Both the position numbers and the translations under genes were made by a program. Shown here in pieces: positions 55,086 through 64,000 of a stretch of DNA of 64,000 nucleotides (the stretch's first letter is position 1; the number at the start of each line of letters is the position of its first letter). The notes under the pieces were generated by a model that worked only from the letters and a program-made list of their open reading frames with translations, was not told the origin of the DNA and ran no database searches. This DNA is from Bedellia somnulentella (taxonomy: Eukaryota > Arthropoda > Insecta > Lepidoptera > Bedelliidae): positions 17,999,213-18,063,212 of the forward strand of contig OY755183.1 of assembly GCA_963576735.1 (NCBI GenBank), given 5' to 3'.

Positions 55086-55677
55086 GCCGTATTGTGTATC
55101 ACATATTTAAGTGTAGCTAAATAATGTCAGCGATGCGGTGTTTAACGAAGCTAGATTCCATTCAATTACTGAATCAATCGTAATTTGACTTTGCTCTCTG
55201 CAACACTAATTGTGTTAATCAACACTGGTGACGTGACGGCTTGATGAATTGTTTTTTATCGGTGGACTAAAACACGTTTACTGCCGTAGCACTTTAACGG
55301 TGTATGTTTGGCAAAAATCGTAGTACGATTAACCGTTACTGGAATAATATCTTAAAGATGTTTTCAGATTTGTGAAATTTACGCTTCCTTGATCACGTTT
55401 GAAGTAAGGCATGTTTCTGTAAGGCTTTTTAAACACATCAGCTGCAAGATATTTCAAAATGCTTTTAAAAGCTGATGCAATACAACAAGGACCCCATATC
55501 CTAACAAAAATTAAATTGTTATATCACTATTATCAATGCACCTAGTTATAAAAAAAACTAATAATGGTTAAAAACTAGGTCGGGAGAGAAGAGCTATTGA
55601 GGTTTTTAAGCTCTTACACATATCCTTAAAACTGCTACGTTACTGTTAAATTATAAATAATATAATAAATACAAAGC
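55086..55677. other. intergenic, nothing recognised
   Basis: No signal seen. Confidence 0.45.
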
Positions 55678-56045
55678 AACCGTGATAGCCCAGTGGGTAG
55701 AACATTCGGTTATCGTGCAAACGACTAGTGTTCAAATCCTAGGTCGAGCCTACACCAATTTGTCTTTTCTAAAGACATATGTGTGGTTAATTTATCATGG
55801 TTGTTATCGGTGAGGGAAAACAACGTGAGGAAACCCACATGGCTGAGTTGTACTTAGTCATGTGACAGTGTATTCGTACAAAACGGCGATAGGCCTGCCC
55901 CCTATCACGTGAGTACACTGTCCATGCAAAACGTGGGTACTCTGAACACCAGGTGACAAAGTCACGTGATGTTCAGAAGTATTAGTACCTCTGCCAACCC
56001 CTTCGGGGATATTCGGCGTGAACGTTTAAGCTTATGCTTATTATA
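55678..56045 (+). mobile_element. SINE-B (tRNA-headed) copy, full length
   Basis: Head CGTGATAGCCCAGTGGGTAG (A box), GTGTTCAAATCCTAGG (B box), ~370 bp in all, ending CCCCTTCGGGGATATTCGGC and a (TTATGC)n tail. Best reference copy of the family here. Confidence 0.9.
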
Positions 56046-56651
56046 CATCAACTCACGTTCGGACAGTGTTTTTTTTAAAAACAGCAATAACTTTTGATAG
56101 GAGTTGATAACTCGTACTTAGTCTAGTGATGGCCCGCGTTGGCACCGTGCCAAATAGTTTGAATGGAGCATTAGAACGTGACAGCCACTTCGCCCCAACA
56201 CTTATCATGCTAATTCGCTGGTTCATATTTTGATACGGTTTATACGTTGTTTTTATTATTTTTACTCCGGTTTCGCGTTCACTTTGGAAGTTTAATTGTA
56301 AATACATAGATACCAACCAACACACATACTAGTCAATCAAGGAAAGTAAATGTACGACACCAGCAGCACTTAAACACGCGACATCCCGGTCTAAGCCCCG
56401 GTCGCTCTGTCAACTGGGCTGTGGTGCCAAGTAACCACTGCTATTAACCGGGACGTGTCCAAATTATTCTGTCCTTGATTGATTAGTATAATAATCCCCA
56501 CATGAGGTTTCATGAACAAGAAAGTCTAATTAACATACTATAATAGCTATTTTAATAGCTAAACATAATTTAAAATATTACGCTTATAGGTCCTAGTGAT
56601 ACTGATGTTCTGACAACTCCTTCACGGGGGCGGGTGTTATTAGAAATGTAC
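56046..56651. other. intergenic with tRNA-like SINE pieces
   Basis: 56375-56445 reads on the minus strand GCACCACAGCCCAGTTGACA and GAGCGACCGGGGCTTAGACC, a tRNA-like head. 56488-56530 (TAATCCCCACATGAGGTTTC) matches SINE-C. Confidence 0.5.
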
Positions 56652-56755
56652 TCATACATACATATATACATATATATACCCACGGCTATAAATCCCTAGA
56701 AGGGGTAGCCAGAGCTAAGGAATTAGGAATTCCTTAGCCACTTTTGGAAAGTTGT
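56652..56755 (-). mobile_element. SINE-A 3' fragment
   Basis: Last ~90 bp with a TATATACCCACGG tail variant. Confidence 0.75.
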
Positions 56756-58433
56756 GTGTGTTGTACTCATGAGTAGAAAATTTGAGTTTGTAATTTGGTC
56801 TCGAAAATATAAATATCTTTAATACAATTGAACTGGCTCAATAACTAAATACAGGTTTTCCGACAAAAAAAGGTATCTCTCATGAAGAATTGTCTTTGTA
56901 ATTTATTTATGAATCCACTTAGTGGCGTAAAAAGATATTTTACATTTTCTGATAGTGAGGGTGCCTCTATTTACTCAATATATCTATGTGTTTATGTTTG
57001 CTTAAAGCTATAAATCCAACCATATATAAAAGTTGTTTGTTATAAGCCAGTCTCCAATCACTGTTGTTATCTTTTATGGTCTCGATTTATCATCAGCTGA
57101 ATTCTTTGTTAACATTAATCCTTGTGATTTTCATCAGCGATAATAGATTGCTTTCAGTGCAATATTAGATTTAGTGCGAGGTTAATTAGTATAATACACA
57201 ACTACCATGTTTTCTATGTGACTATTTCGTATTGTTTAATATATTGAAGATATTAATAAAAACAGAAATCGAATATAACTTATTTTATGATATTCAACTA
57301 CTTATAAAGTACTCAAGTTACAATTATGTCCTATCTTCGTATTTAATATAAAATATTCAAGTCTCCAAAAACATATGTAATAAATATTTTGTGATGTAGA
57401 ATGATAAAAGAGAAGAATAAAAAATGTCTGAATTTAAATGATGTTAAATTATAATGCATATGGTTGCATGTTATCAGTGTCAGGAGAAAAGCCGCGTTTA
57501 CATTATCCAAGTACATTTTCAAAATACACTTGAAAGCCAGTTTGTATTTACTTTGTTACATATTGGTAGCTCAACTTGGATCATTTGATGTGAACTTGCA
57601 TAGGTGTAAACTCGGCTGTTTTAAAGTTGTGCTCACAAAATCGTGTGAAACACTAGATCACGTTTGAAGAAATTACTCTTACACTAGAAACTAATGTTGA
57701 TGTAAATATCTATCTAATATAATTAAGGTTTTCAATCATAATTGTACTACTCTGCAGTGTGAACTTGTTTTCTGCATTTATTTATAGAAATAAGTCTTCA
57801 AAGTGTTACTAACAAAACATAGTATTATCGCAAAGTGTTGCCAAATTGTAGATATTTTATACGATACATTTACGGTAGTGAAATAATACTTGGTCACTAG
57901 TTTTTTAACGATTTTCTCGATTCTCTTGTAACTTAGTGAGTTAATGCTCAATATTAAAACCAATATGTGTCTTTAATCAACTGTTTAAATATTGTAAATG
58001 TATAAAGTGTGTATTGAACTGACGAGATATTATTAACTCAATTGGTATTTATATTCATGAAATTAAAGACTTATTATCATTAAATTTTATGTATATTTTT
58101 ATAGTTAGGTAAGCTAGATGTTTTCTGTCAGTCTTCATTTTTTCAGCAAGTAAATTTTGTGATTTAATTTGATTATACACGTATAGTGTTTTTTGACAGA
58201 CTATCTTTATAAAGAGCAAAGATATCTGTAGAAAGTAATAAGCAATAATATTCCTTTCTGCCGGATTGGTCAGATCTTTTAATGTTAAGATGATATTCAC
58301 TTATTTAAAATACTTTTTACCATACTGTGTAAGGATCAGTTTGCGAACACGATCATTGTTTGTCATTGTGTGAGTCTGTGAATATTTTTAATGCTTCGAT
58401 ACCAATTTGCATTAAAATGTTTTTTGACCAGGA
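56756..58433. other. intergenic, nothing recognised
   Basis: AT-rich 1.7 kb without ORF or repeat that I can identify. Confidence 0.45.
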
Positions 58434-58569
58434 GGGCAAGCACGAGCGGTGTTTAAACTAGTTATCGCGTGCGATAAAGCAGCCATCTCTTACGCACTTA
58501 CTTAGTATCGTATACTGCTATCTCATTCTAACCGTTATCGTGTCGATAAAATAGCGCTCGTGCTTGCCC
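58434..58569. mobile_element. 136 bp palindromic MITE family M1, copy 3 (best)
   Basis: GGGCAAGCACGAGCG at the left and CGCTCGTGCTTGCCC at the right form a 15 bp inverted repeat. The interior CAGCCATCTCTTACGCACTT and TTAGTATCGTATACTGC is conserved in all three copies. Confidence 0.85.
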
Positions 58570-59159
58570 TTCAGATTTGAATGAAAGAATTAAATATTGT
58601 TAAAGAGGACCACATAAATTGTGTTCGGTTTGGCTAGTCGGTGTGAAATTTGTTTACAAATGATATATTGTTTCAAAATTAAATATTAATTTGTTATGTT
58701 GTTCTAGTGTTCGGAGATTTAGACAAATTATTGATATTTCTCATTCTCTGACTGAAGATTGTTTGATGGTTTCTTTAAAGTTATTGTATCTAATTTTACG
58801 AACAGTACGTGCCATATTAAAATGTGTGTTTTTGTTATCCGAAAGCGTCAAAACTAAAAGTGCCAAACAGTTGAAATGTATTCATATATAATTGTGCGTG
58901 CACTGAGTTTCGTACTAACCGACATGTCATTGCATTGCTGTACGATACACTCACTTATGGATCTAATCATATATATCCAAGCATTCGCATAAAATAATGT
59001 AAACCCGCAATAACGCGGACTGTCACCAAACTGCACTCCCTGGATTGTAAGTGGGAGAATGTTGGATCCATAAACACGTTTAGTAAATGGATTAATCCTA
59101 ACAGCCATAAATACGGGTCATTATTTTTAGACCCAAAAAGGATTGCGTAAAATGATGCA
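58570..59159. other. intergenic, nothing recognised
   Basis: No signal, apart from GTGCAGTTTGGTGACA (minus strand, ~59020) which recurs at 63475. Confidence 0.4.
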
Positions 59160-59235
59160 TCCTATTAATATTATAAATGTGAAAGTTAGATGTTTTTGTA
59201 TTTGAGGTGTAAAGGCTTCTCAGTTACATAATGTA

Positions 59236-62200
59236 GGGGAAGTTGGGGCATTATGGGATACTTAAGACAAAACTCATTATATTTAAAAAATCAACACGTT
59301 TATTATAAAAACTTCTGAACAAAAACAACAAGTATTACACTATTTTCATATAATTATAGTGACATTAACATAATCAGTCATATTTTTTGGAAAATTCAAA
59401 TTAACTAAGAATAGGTAATTTTCCCGTTTTGCCCTACATGTGGGGCAAAATGGGATGTGCTATGGGGCAAAATGAATATAATACTTAATCTGGCAAACAG
59501 TATGAACAAATATGGGGATTTTCATCATCTTCATCTACGCCAGCACAGGAGTTATGAGCCCAATCACGACATTGAATACACATAACCCACCCTTCGTTTG
59601 ATTTTGAATACAAGTATCCACAATACAAGCAAATACAGTCATCATTTTCATCATTCGATGATTCCGAATCAGTTACGTCTACTTTCTTTCGTCTTTTGAC
59701 GCGAGTGTTTCTATTTGGCTTCTTTGTTTCCTTCTTCTCTGTCTTCTTTTGTTCTTTTGTCACTGTCTTTCTAGGGTTGGTTTTCTTTTCTTTCTCATTT
59801 TTAGCAGATTTTTCTTGAAACAAATCGTTTTTGTATGGAGAGTCTGTTAATATTGCACATTTTCCCCGTTTCCTAGTCTTTCGTTTCTCTACTCTCATTT
59901 CCTTGGGTATTGTAAGGATATCATCTGGGCTTACTAAAAAAGATCTTCTTGTTAATTTTTGTTTTTCAGGAGTTTTTGGTCTACCGAAGGAAGTGGAAGG
60001 TTGCATGTTATCTTCATTTGATGTGGTATATTTTATGTTCCTAGGAGACTCAAAGATATCTGAGGATTTTTCATTTTCAGTGTGCAATGAGAAATTTTTT
60101 TCGTTTTCTTTTGGTGTGACAGACACAGTCATGTTTTTTGAAGCATTTAACTGTCCTCCTAAGTCTTGTTCAAGTATCAGAAGAACAGCAGGAGAATTTT
60201 CGTATTCCGTGGATTTAGGATATTCCCGAGAAATATTTTCTTGTTCTTTGGATACGGCAGGTGGTTTATTCATAGTTTCTTCAACAGCAAGCATAGAACT
60301 ATCTTCCTTTGGAGAAAGGGAAGGCAACTCGACAGAATTTTGAATAACATTTTCTGCAGGCAAGTTAATCTGACCAATGTCGTTATTCACATGAATAGCA
60401 GTGCAAGCGCTCTTATTTATGACAAGTGTTCTTGTCTCTGTTGAAGACTGACTGTCAGATTGACTGTTAGATTGTTTAACTGGTCGCGTTTCCAATGTCG
60501 AATTTTCAGGCTGCAATGTAGATTCTGAATCAGATCTATTAACCGTACATAAATCGTCAGTTGCAATATTGTCAGTGTTTGTAGTTTCGGCGGCCAAAAA
60601 ATCTGCGTCTGTAAACACATTTCTGTCTATGGGCCATATGCCACATTTTCGAAAGCCGTTTATGGCAGTCGCCATAGTTGCTGCTTGTATATAAGCTCTT
60701 CCAAGAACCGGTGCCACTTGATTAGGAGTCATAACGCGTCCTGGATGCTCTCGGAGCCATTTTTTTACTTCTGCACTGTAGTAGCTGCTTAATGGTTTCA
60801 TAAATGAAACATCCAGCGGCTGCAACTTGTGAGTGCAGTGTGGTGGCATGCATAGTAATATAACATTGTGCTCTCTCGCGTACTCGATTAGTTCGAGATT
60901 TTTAGTATGGGAAGCATGGCCATCTAACAGAAGTAGAATTGGTTTTTCTTTTGTGGGCTTTGTAAATTCAACAAATGATTTAAACCAGTCAAAAAATATA
61001 TTAGTAGTTATCCATCCATTATCGCTGCACGTTCCCCAAAATCCTGCAGGTGCTCCATCAAGAAGTTCATTTTTCATGCGCTTTCGAGCAAAAATAAGCA
61101 TTGGGGGGACATAGGTTCCTGTTGCACTAAAACATATTTCTGCTGTCACTAATTGGCCTCTATCACCAGAAGTCAAGCACCCAACTTGCTTTTGTCCTTT
61201 TAGTGCAATTATTTTAGACTGACTTTTTGGAACGGTGCTGATACCAGTTTCATCAACGTTAAATATTCGATCCGGGGTAAGGGAATGTTTGTCAACAATT
61301 TGTTCAAGCAAATCAAAAAAACCATTTAGTGCCACTCTATTAAATGCCATAGCTCTGGCAGCTGATGTCGGCTCAGGGCGTCTATAAGATAAATCAGGAT
61401 GCCTTTTTAAAAAGCCGTCCAACCAGTCTTGACCGGCCATACCAGTATCGGAATTAAATGGATTTTTAATATTGTTTTTTTTAGCCAACTGAAAAGCCAA
61501 TATGCGAAGCTCCTTACCCGTAATCCCGAAAAGCCTTGCTTGCATAGACTTCACGTGTGCAGCTAGCTCATCCTCCTGACATTTAGAGAAGACTGTTTTG
61601 AAATGCCCTAGTTGCTTTTTACCGCAGTCATTTTCGGAATCGGTGTCGTCATCGAGTGCATCTCGAGCTTTTTTGACCCGGCGTTCTAAAGTTGACTTCG
61701 GAACTTCATAAGTGGCTGAGGCTCTTAAAAATCCCATCTGGCCATTGAGGACAGCTTTTATAGCTTGTCGCATGCTGTCCTCATTCCATTTTTGGCGGTC
61801 TGTTTTTCTGACGTAAGTGCGTACCATGGTTACTGAAAAAAAAAAGATAAATACAGTTAGGATAGTGAAAAAAAAGGCTGGGGCAAAATGGGATACTACA
61901 CCATTATGCCCCGATCATTTTGCCCCACGTGACATATATTTGTCAGGCACTCGACAATTTCTAACCTCTTTGAGCATTCCGAGTAATAGTCACAAAAAAA
62001 TATCGTCAATACTTATATTACTAGCTGAATGTAATAGAAATTGAATAACTCAGGTACCTACCTCTCTGCTTATCGATATTTAACTGGAAAACTATTTAAA
62101 ATTTTACGTAAAAACAATCTTTCGTTCACTGTGGCGCTGCGCTGCTACAAGCGGGAACACGTCAGTCGCGTGGACGCATGCGCCGCAACTGAATTAACGA

Positions 62201-62296
62201 AGAATGGCAACGTCGCATGCGCGCTAGTGTGCAAACTAAACGCACACATACATGTTTCCCGTTTTGCCCCGAACCTCATTATGCCCCAACATCCCC
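59236..62296 (-). mobile_element. full-length pogo-like DNA transposon
   Basis: 3.06 kb with ends GGGGAAGTTGGGGCATTATG and GGGGATGTTGGGGCATAATG (inverted), flanked by TA at 59234-59235 and 62297-62298. Repeats of GGGGCAAAATG lie inside both ends (59442-59474, 61874-61926, 62259-62272). One long transposase gene fills the centre. Confidence 0.92.
59485..61827 (-). CDS. pogo/Tigger-like transposase with C-terminal PHD finger
   Basis: 780 residues, one uninterrupted exon, ATG at 61825-61827. N-terminus: a pipsqueak-type helix-turn-helix (~10-55; AIKAVLNGQ, SATYEVPKSTLERRV). Then a CENP-B-like DNA-binding region ending GQDWLDGFLKRHPDLS, and the DDE domain: D in FNVDETGIS, D in LLLLDGHASH and D in LQPLDVSFMKP, the last two separated by 36 residues. 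A long polar, Ser/Lys-rich linker follows. The C-terminus has a C4HC3 PHD finger: CLYC, CIQC, AHNSC, CSYC. A PHD finger could read histone marks and guide integration, but that is inference. The protein looks functional. Confidence 0.9.
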   Translation of the reverse strand: MVRTYVRKTDRQKWNEDSMRQAIKAVLNGQMGFLRASATYEVPKSTLERRVKKARDALDDDTDSENDCGKKQLGHFKTVFSKCQEDELAAHVKSMQARLFGITGKELRILAFQLAKKNNIKNPFNSDTGMAGQDWLDGFLKRHPDLSYRRPEPTSAARAMAFNRVALNGFFDLLEQIVDKHSLTPDRIFNVDETGISTVPKSQSKIIALKGQKQVGCLTSGDRGQLVTAEICFSATGTYVPPMLIFARKRMKNELLDGAPAGFWGTCSDNGWITTNIFFDWFKSFVEFTKPTKEKPILLLLDGHASHTKNLELIEYAREHNVILLCMPPHCTHKLQPLDVSFMKPLSSYYSAEVKKWLREHPGRVMTPNQVAPVLGRAYIQAATMATAINGFRKCGIWPIDRNVFTDADFLAAETTNTDNIATDDLCTVNRSDSESTLQPENSTLETRPVKQSNSQSDSQSSTETRTLVINKSACTAIHVNNDIGQINLPAENVIQNSVELPSLSPKEDSSMLAVEETMNKPPAVSKEQENISREYPKSTEYENSPAVLLILEQDLGGQLNASKNMTVSVTPKENEKNFSLHTENEKSSDIFESPRNIKYTTSNEDNMQPSTSFGRPKTPEKQKLTRRSFLVSPDDILTIPKEMRVEKRKTRKRGKCAILTDSPYKNDLFQEKSAKNEKEKKTNPRKTVTKEQKKTEKKETKKPNRNTRVKRRKKVDVTDSESSNDENDDCICLYCGYLYSKSNEGWVMCIQCRDWAHNSCAGVDEDDENPHICSYCLPD

Positions 62297-62558
62297 TAAA
62301 TGGATGAAGTTTTGCAGAACGCTAGATAATGACCCCATGATCAAATAGAAAACTTTTTATCCCGGAAAAAATAGACCAATAAAATATTCACGCCTGATTA
62401 AACTCAGAGTACCGGAAAATACGACTAAGTTTGGCATAAGCAAATTTACAGTACGAAGCCTGTCGGGTCAGCTAGTTTTTTAAAATAATACGTATATATG
62501 GTTGTTAGGGCAATTCCATTAATAACACTTTTATGTTTATTTATATAGGCAATTCAAT

Positions 62559-62940
62559 CTGGCTCCAATTACATCACGACTACAATTGTCAGTGACATAT
62601 ATCGAGCTACAATTGTCAAGCAAATTGTGACATATTACAATTTTATGGAATATTTTCTATAGAAATGCTTCCAAACTTGACAGGCATTTTTCTATAATTG
62701 TATGTATTACAATTGTGTTGTGAAACAGTAATTATTATTTTATTTGTAGAATTTTCGTAGAATCTTGACATGAGATTGAGCACATGTCGGATTTGCGTGA
62801 CAATTGTAGTATTTCGTGGTTGATACACGCGTATTTCAAAATGGCTCTCCATGCGAGTAGTAGTGACGCTAGTGATAGTAACAGTGATCTTGATTAATTT
62901 ACAATTGTAGCACTTGTCGCGTTGGTGAAATTGGAGCCTG
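62559..62940. mobile_element. ~380 bp MITE with ACAATTGT-rich ends
   Basis: GGCTCCAATT at the left and its complement at the right form the ends. ACAATTGTA/C palindromes are repeated at least five times inside. No clear target duplication. Confidence 0.7.
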
Positions 62941-63346
62941 GTTTAATAATCACTTGTACACACTAATAACATTCACAACCAATACATACATAATTAGTCA
63001 GTTTCTTCCCCTAGTTGAATACCCATCTTAATCTGAATGCTCCATATGATCTCAATTCTTCTATCTTTATCTAACGTCATTATCATTACATTTGTGATAT
63101 TTCATACAGATAACCCGTGTCTTGGTTATCGCTAGCAATTTTATTGATATGTGTGCAGAAACACAGTATCGTTCGAGTAAATATTAGCTGTGTACACAGA
63201 CATTTCTCTTACGAGATCTCGCTTCAGAATTACGGGGTGTCTTGCAATTACGTCAAAATTACTTCATCATTTATCATTTTATTTATACGTCTCATATTGA
63301 GATGCAAAGATGATTAAACTCCTTGAATATACATTTTATTATTTTA
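62941..63346. other. intergenic, nothing recognised
   Basis: No signal. Confidence 0.45.
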
Positions 63347-63420
63347 CATACATATATTCACGGCTATAAATCCCTAAAAGGGGGAACCAGAGCTAAGAAA
63401 TAAGAAAATTCCTTAGCCAT
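63347..63420 (-). mobile_element. SINE-A 3' fragment
   Basis: CATACATATATTCACGGCTA to TTCCTTAGCCA; the 5' two thirds are missing. Confidence 0.75.
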
Positions 63421-64000
63421 TTATTATTTTATATATTTATTTACAATTATTATTATCTGGCCGTCAATCCTAGGTGCAGTTTGGTGACATGAGTGGAGTA
63501 TTCCTACGTACAGGCTAAGCATTAATGTAGATATTGCTTCCATTTAAGTTTTTCAATTATGTTTCGTTAAATATTTTTATCTTAAGAATGCAATTAAATG
63601 TCATCTCCTAATTAAAACTTTCTCAACTCTGTCATGTATGTCAGAGGTGTTTACTATACATGCATTTATTAACGAATTTATGTAATAGTTAAAATTTATA
63701 TTTATTTATATTTGGTTGGTAAGAGTTAAGTTTTTATTACATACTAATTTTGTTAAAACATTTTCGTGGAATAAAACACTAGCAGAAATAATAAATCTGT
63801 GTGTATTTTATGTGTTGTTTTTTTTAAAAAATTCCATTACCGTTAAAAAGTAGAACAATACATTGACAGGTTACTAATGGTATCTAACACCAGAAAATAT
63901 TTAAAAAAAATTCAGAATTAAGTTAAAAGCTCACATTTTTTGTTTTTTTTTTTTTAATTTCTGATATATCCGTTGCTTCGGAAGGTGTTCGTAAAGAGAA
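63421..64000. other. intergenic, nothing recognised
   Basis: AT-rich to the window edge; no signal. Confidence 0.45.

Larger units (their letters stand above)
59160..62475 (+). mobile_element. Hel-2 Helitron copy carrying a pogo insertion
   Basis: TCCTATTAATATTATAAATG at the left and CGGGTCAGCTAG at the right, between A and T. Without the insertion it is 253 bp, the same length as the copy at 42366-42618. Confidence 0.85.

Noticed and set aside
59831..60343. 170-codon plus-strand ORF
   Set aside because: Antisense of the pogo transposase linker; low-complexity composition explains the open frame.

Overview
The window is nuclear DNA from an insect, most probably a moth or butterfly. It is AT-rich, its genes have long introns, and those introns are packed with transposable elements: piggyBac, mariner, pogo and Helitron-like DNA elements, several LINE types, and a very abundant ~245 bp SINE. 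No bacterial-type operon, rRNA gene, CRISPR array or confident functional tRNA gene is present.

Two host genes, arranged head to head, form the backbone. On the minus strand are the first four coding exons of the ZC3H15/DFRP1 orthologue (18097 down to 62; the rest lies beyond the left edge). On the plus strand is a complete three-exon TMEM64-like (SNARE-associated/VTT domain) membrane protein gene (19373 to 48093). Their start codons are 1.28 kb apart. All splice junctions assigned have GT/AG ends and compatible phases. Both genes are small in coding length but stretched by transposons: ZC3H15 introns of 2.5, 11.3 and 3.8 kb, TMEM64 introns of 23 and 4.8 kb.

Region by region. 0-4 kb (ZC3H15 intron 3): an intact mariner (968-2249), a near-perfect 58 nt hairpin, and a SINE ending 13 bp from a splice donor. 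4-15.3 kb (intron 2): a LINE broken by another LINE, a Copia fossil, a long-TIR hAT-like element and an internally deleted piggyBac that a tRNA-headed SINE has entered. 15.5-18 kb (intron 1): a Helitron-like element and a LINE fragment. 19.9-43 kb (TMEM64 intron 1): a 4.13 kb DNA transposon of a type I cannot firmly classify, with an intact spliced transposase gene, then many SINE copies, two inverted Helitron copies, a truncated LINE and a cluster of palindromic MITEs. 43-48 kb (intron 2): a Harbinger-like MITE and another Helitron. 48-64 kb (downstream): SINE/LINE islands and a full-length pogo-like transposon whose transposase carries a C-terminal PHD finger, nested inside a 253 bp Helitron.

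The most interesting signals are: (i) the unclassified 21891-26019 transposon with clustered subterminal GTCAAAGACGTG-type motifs and a cryptic 5' exon; (ii) an abundant SINE that shares its 3' end with a resident LINE, including one copy with a twin-priming inversion between 11 bp target duplications; (iii) coding-like sequence continuing past two in-frame TAG codons at the end of TMEM64; (iv) the pogo-in-Helitron nest with its empty paralogue in the same window. All gene identities rest on recognised motifs and remembered family features, not on a database search.
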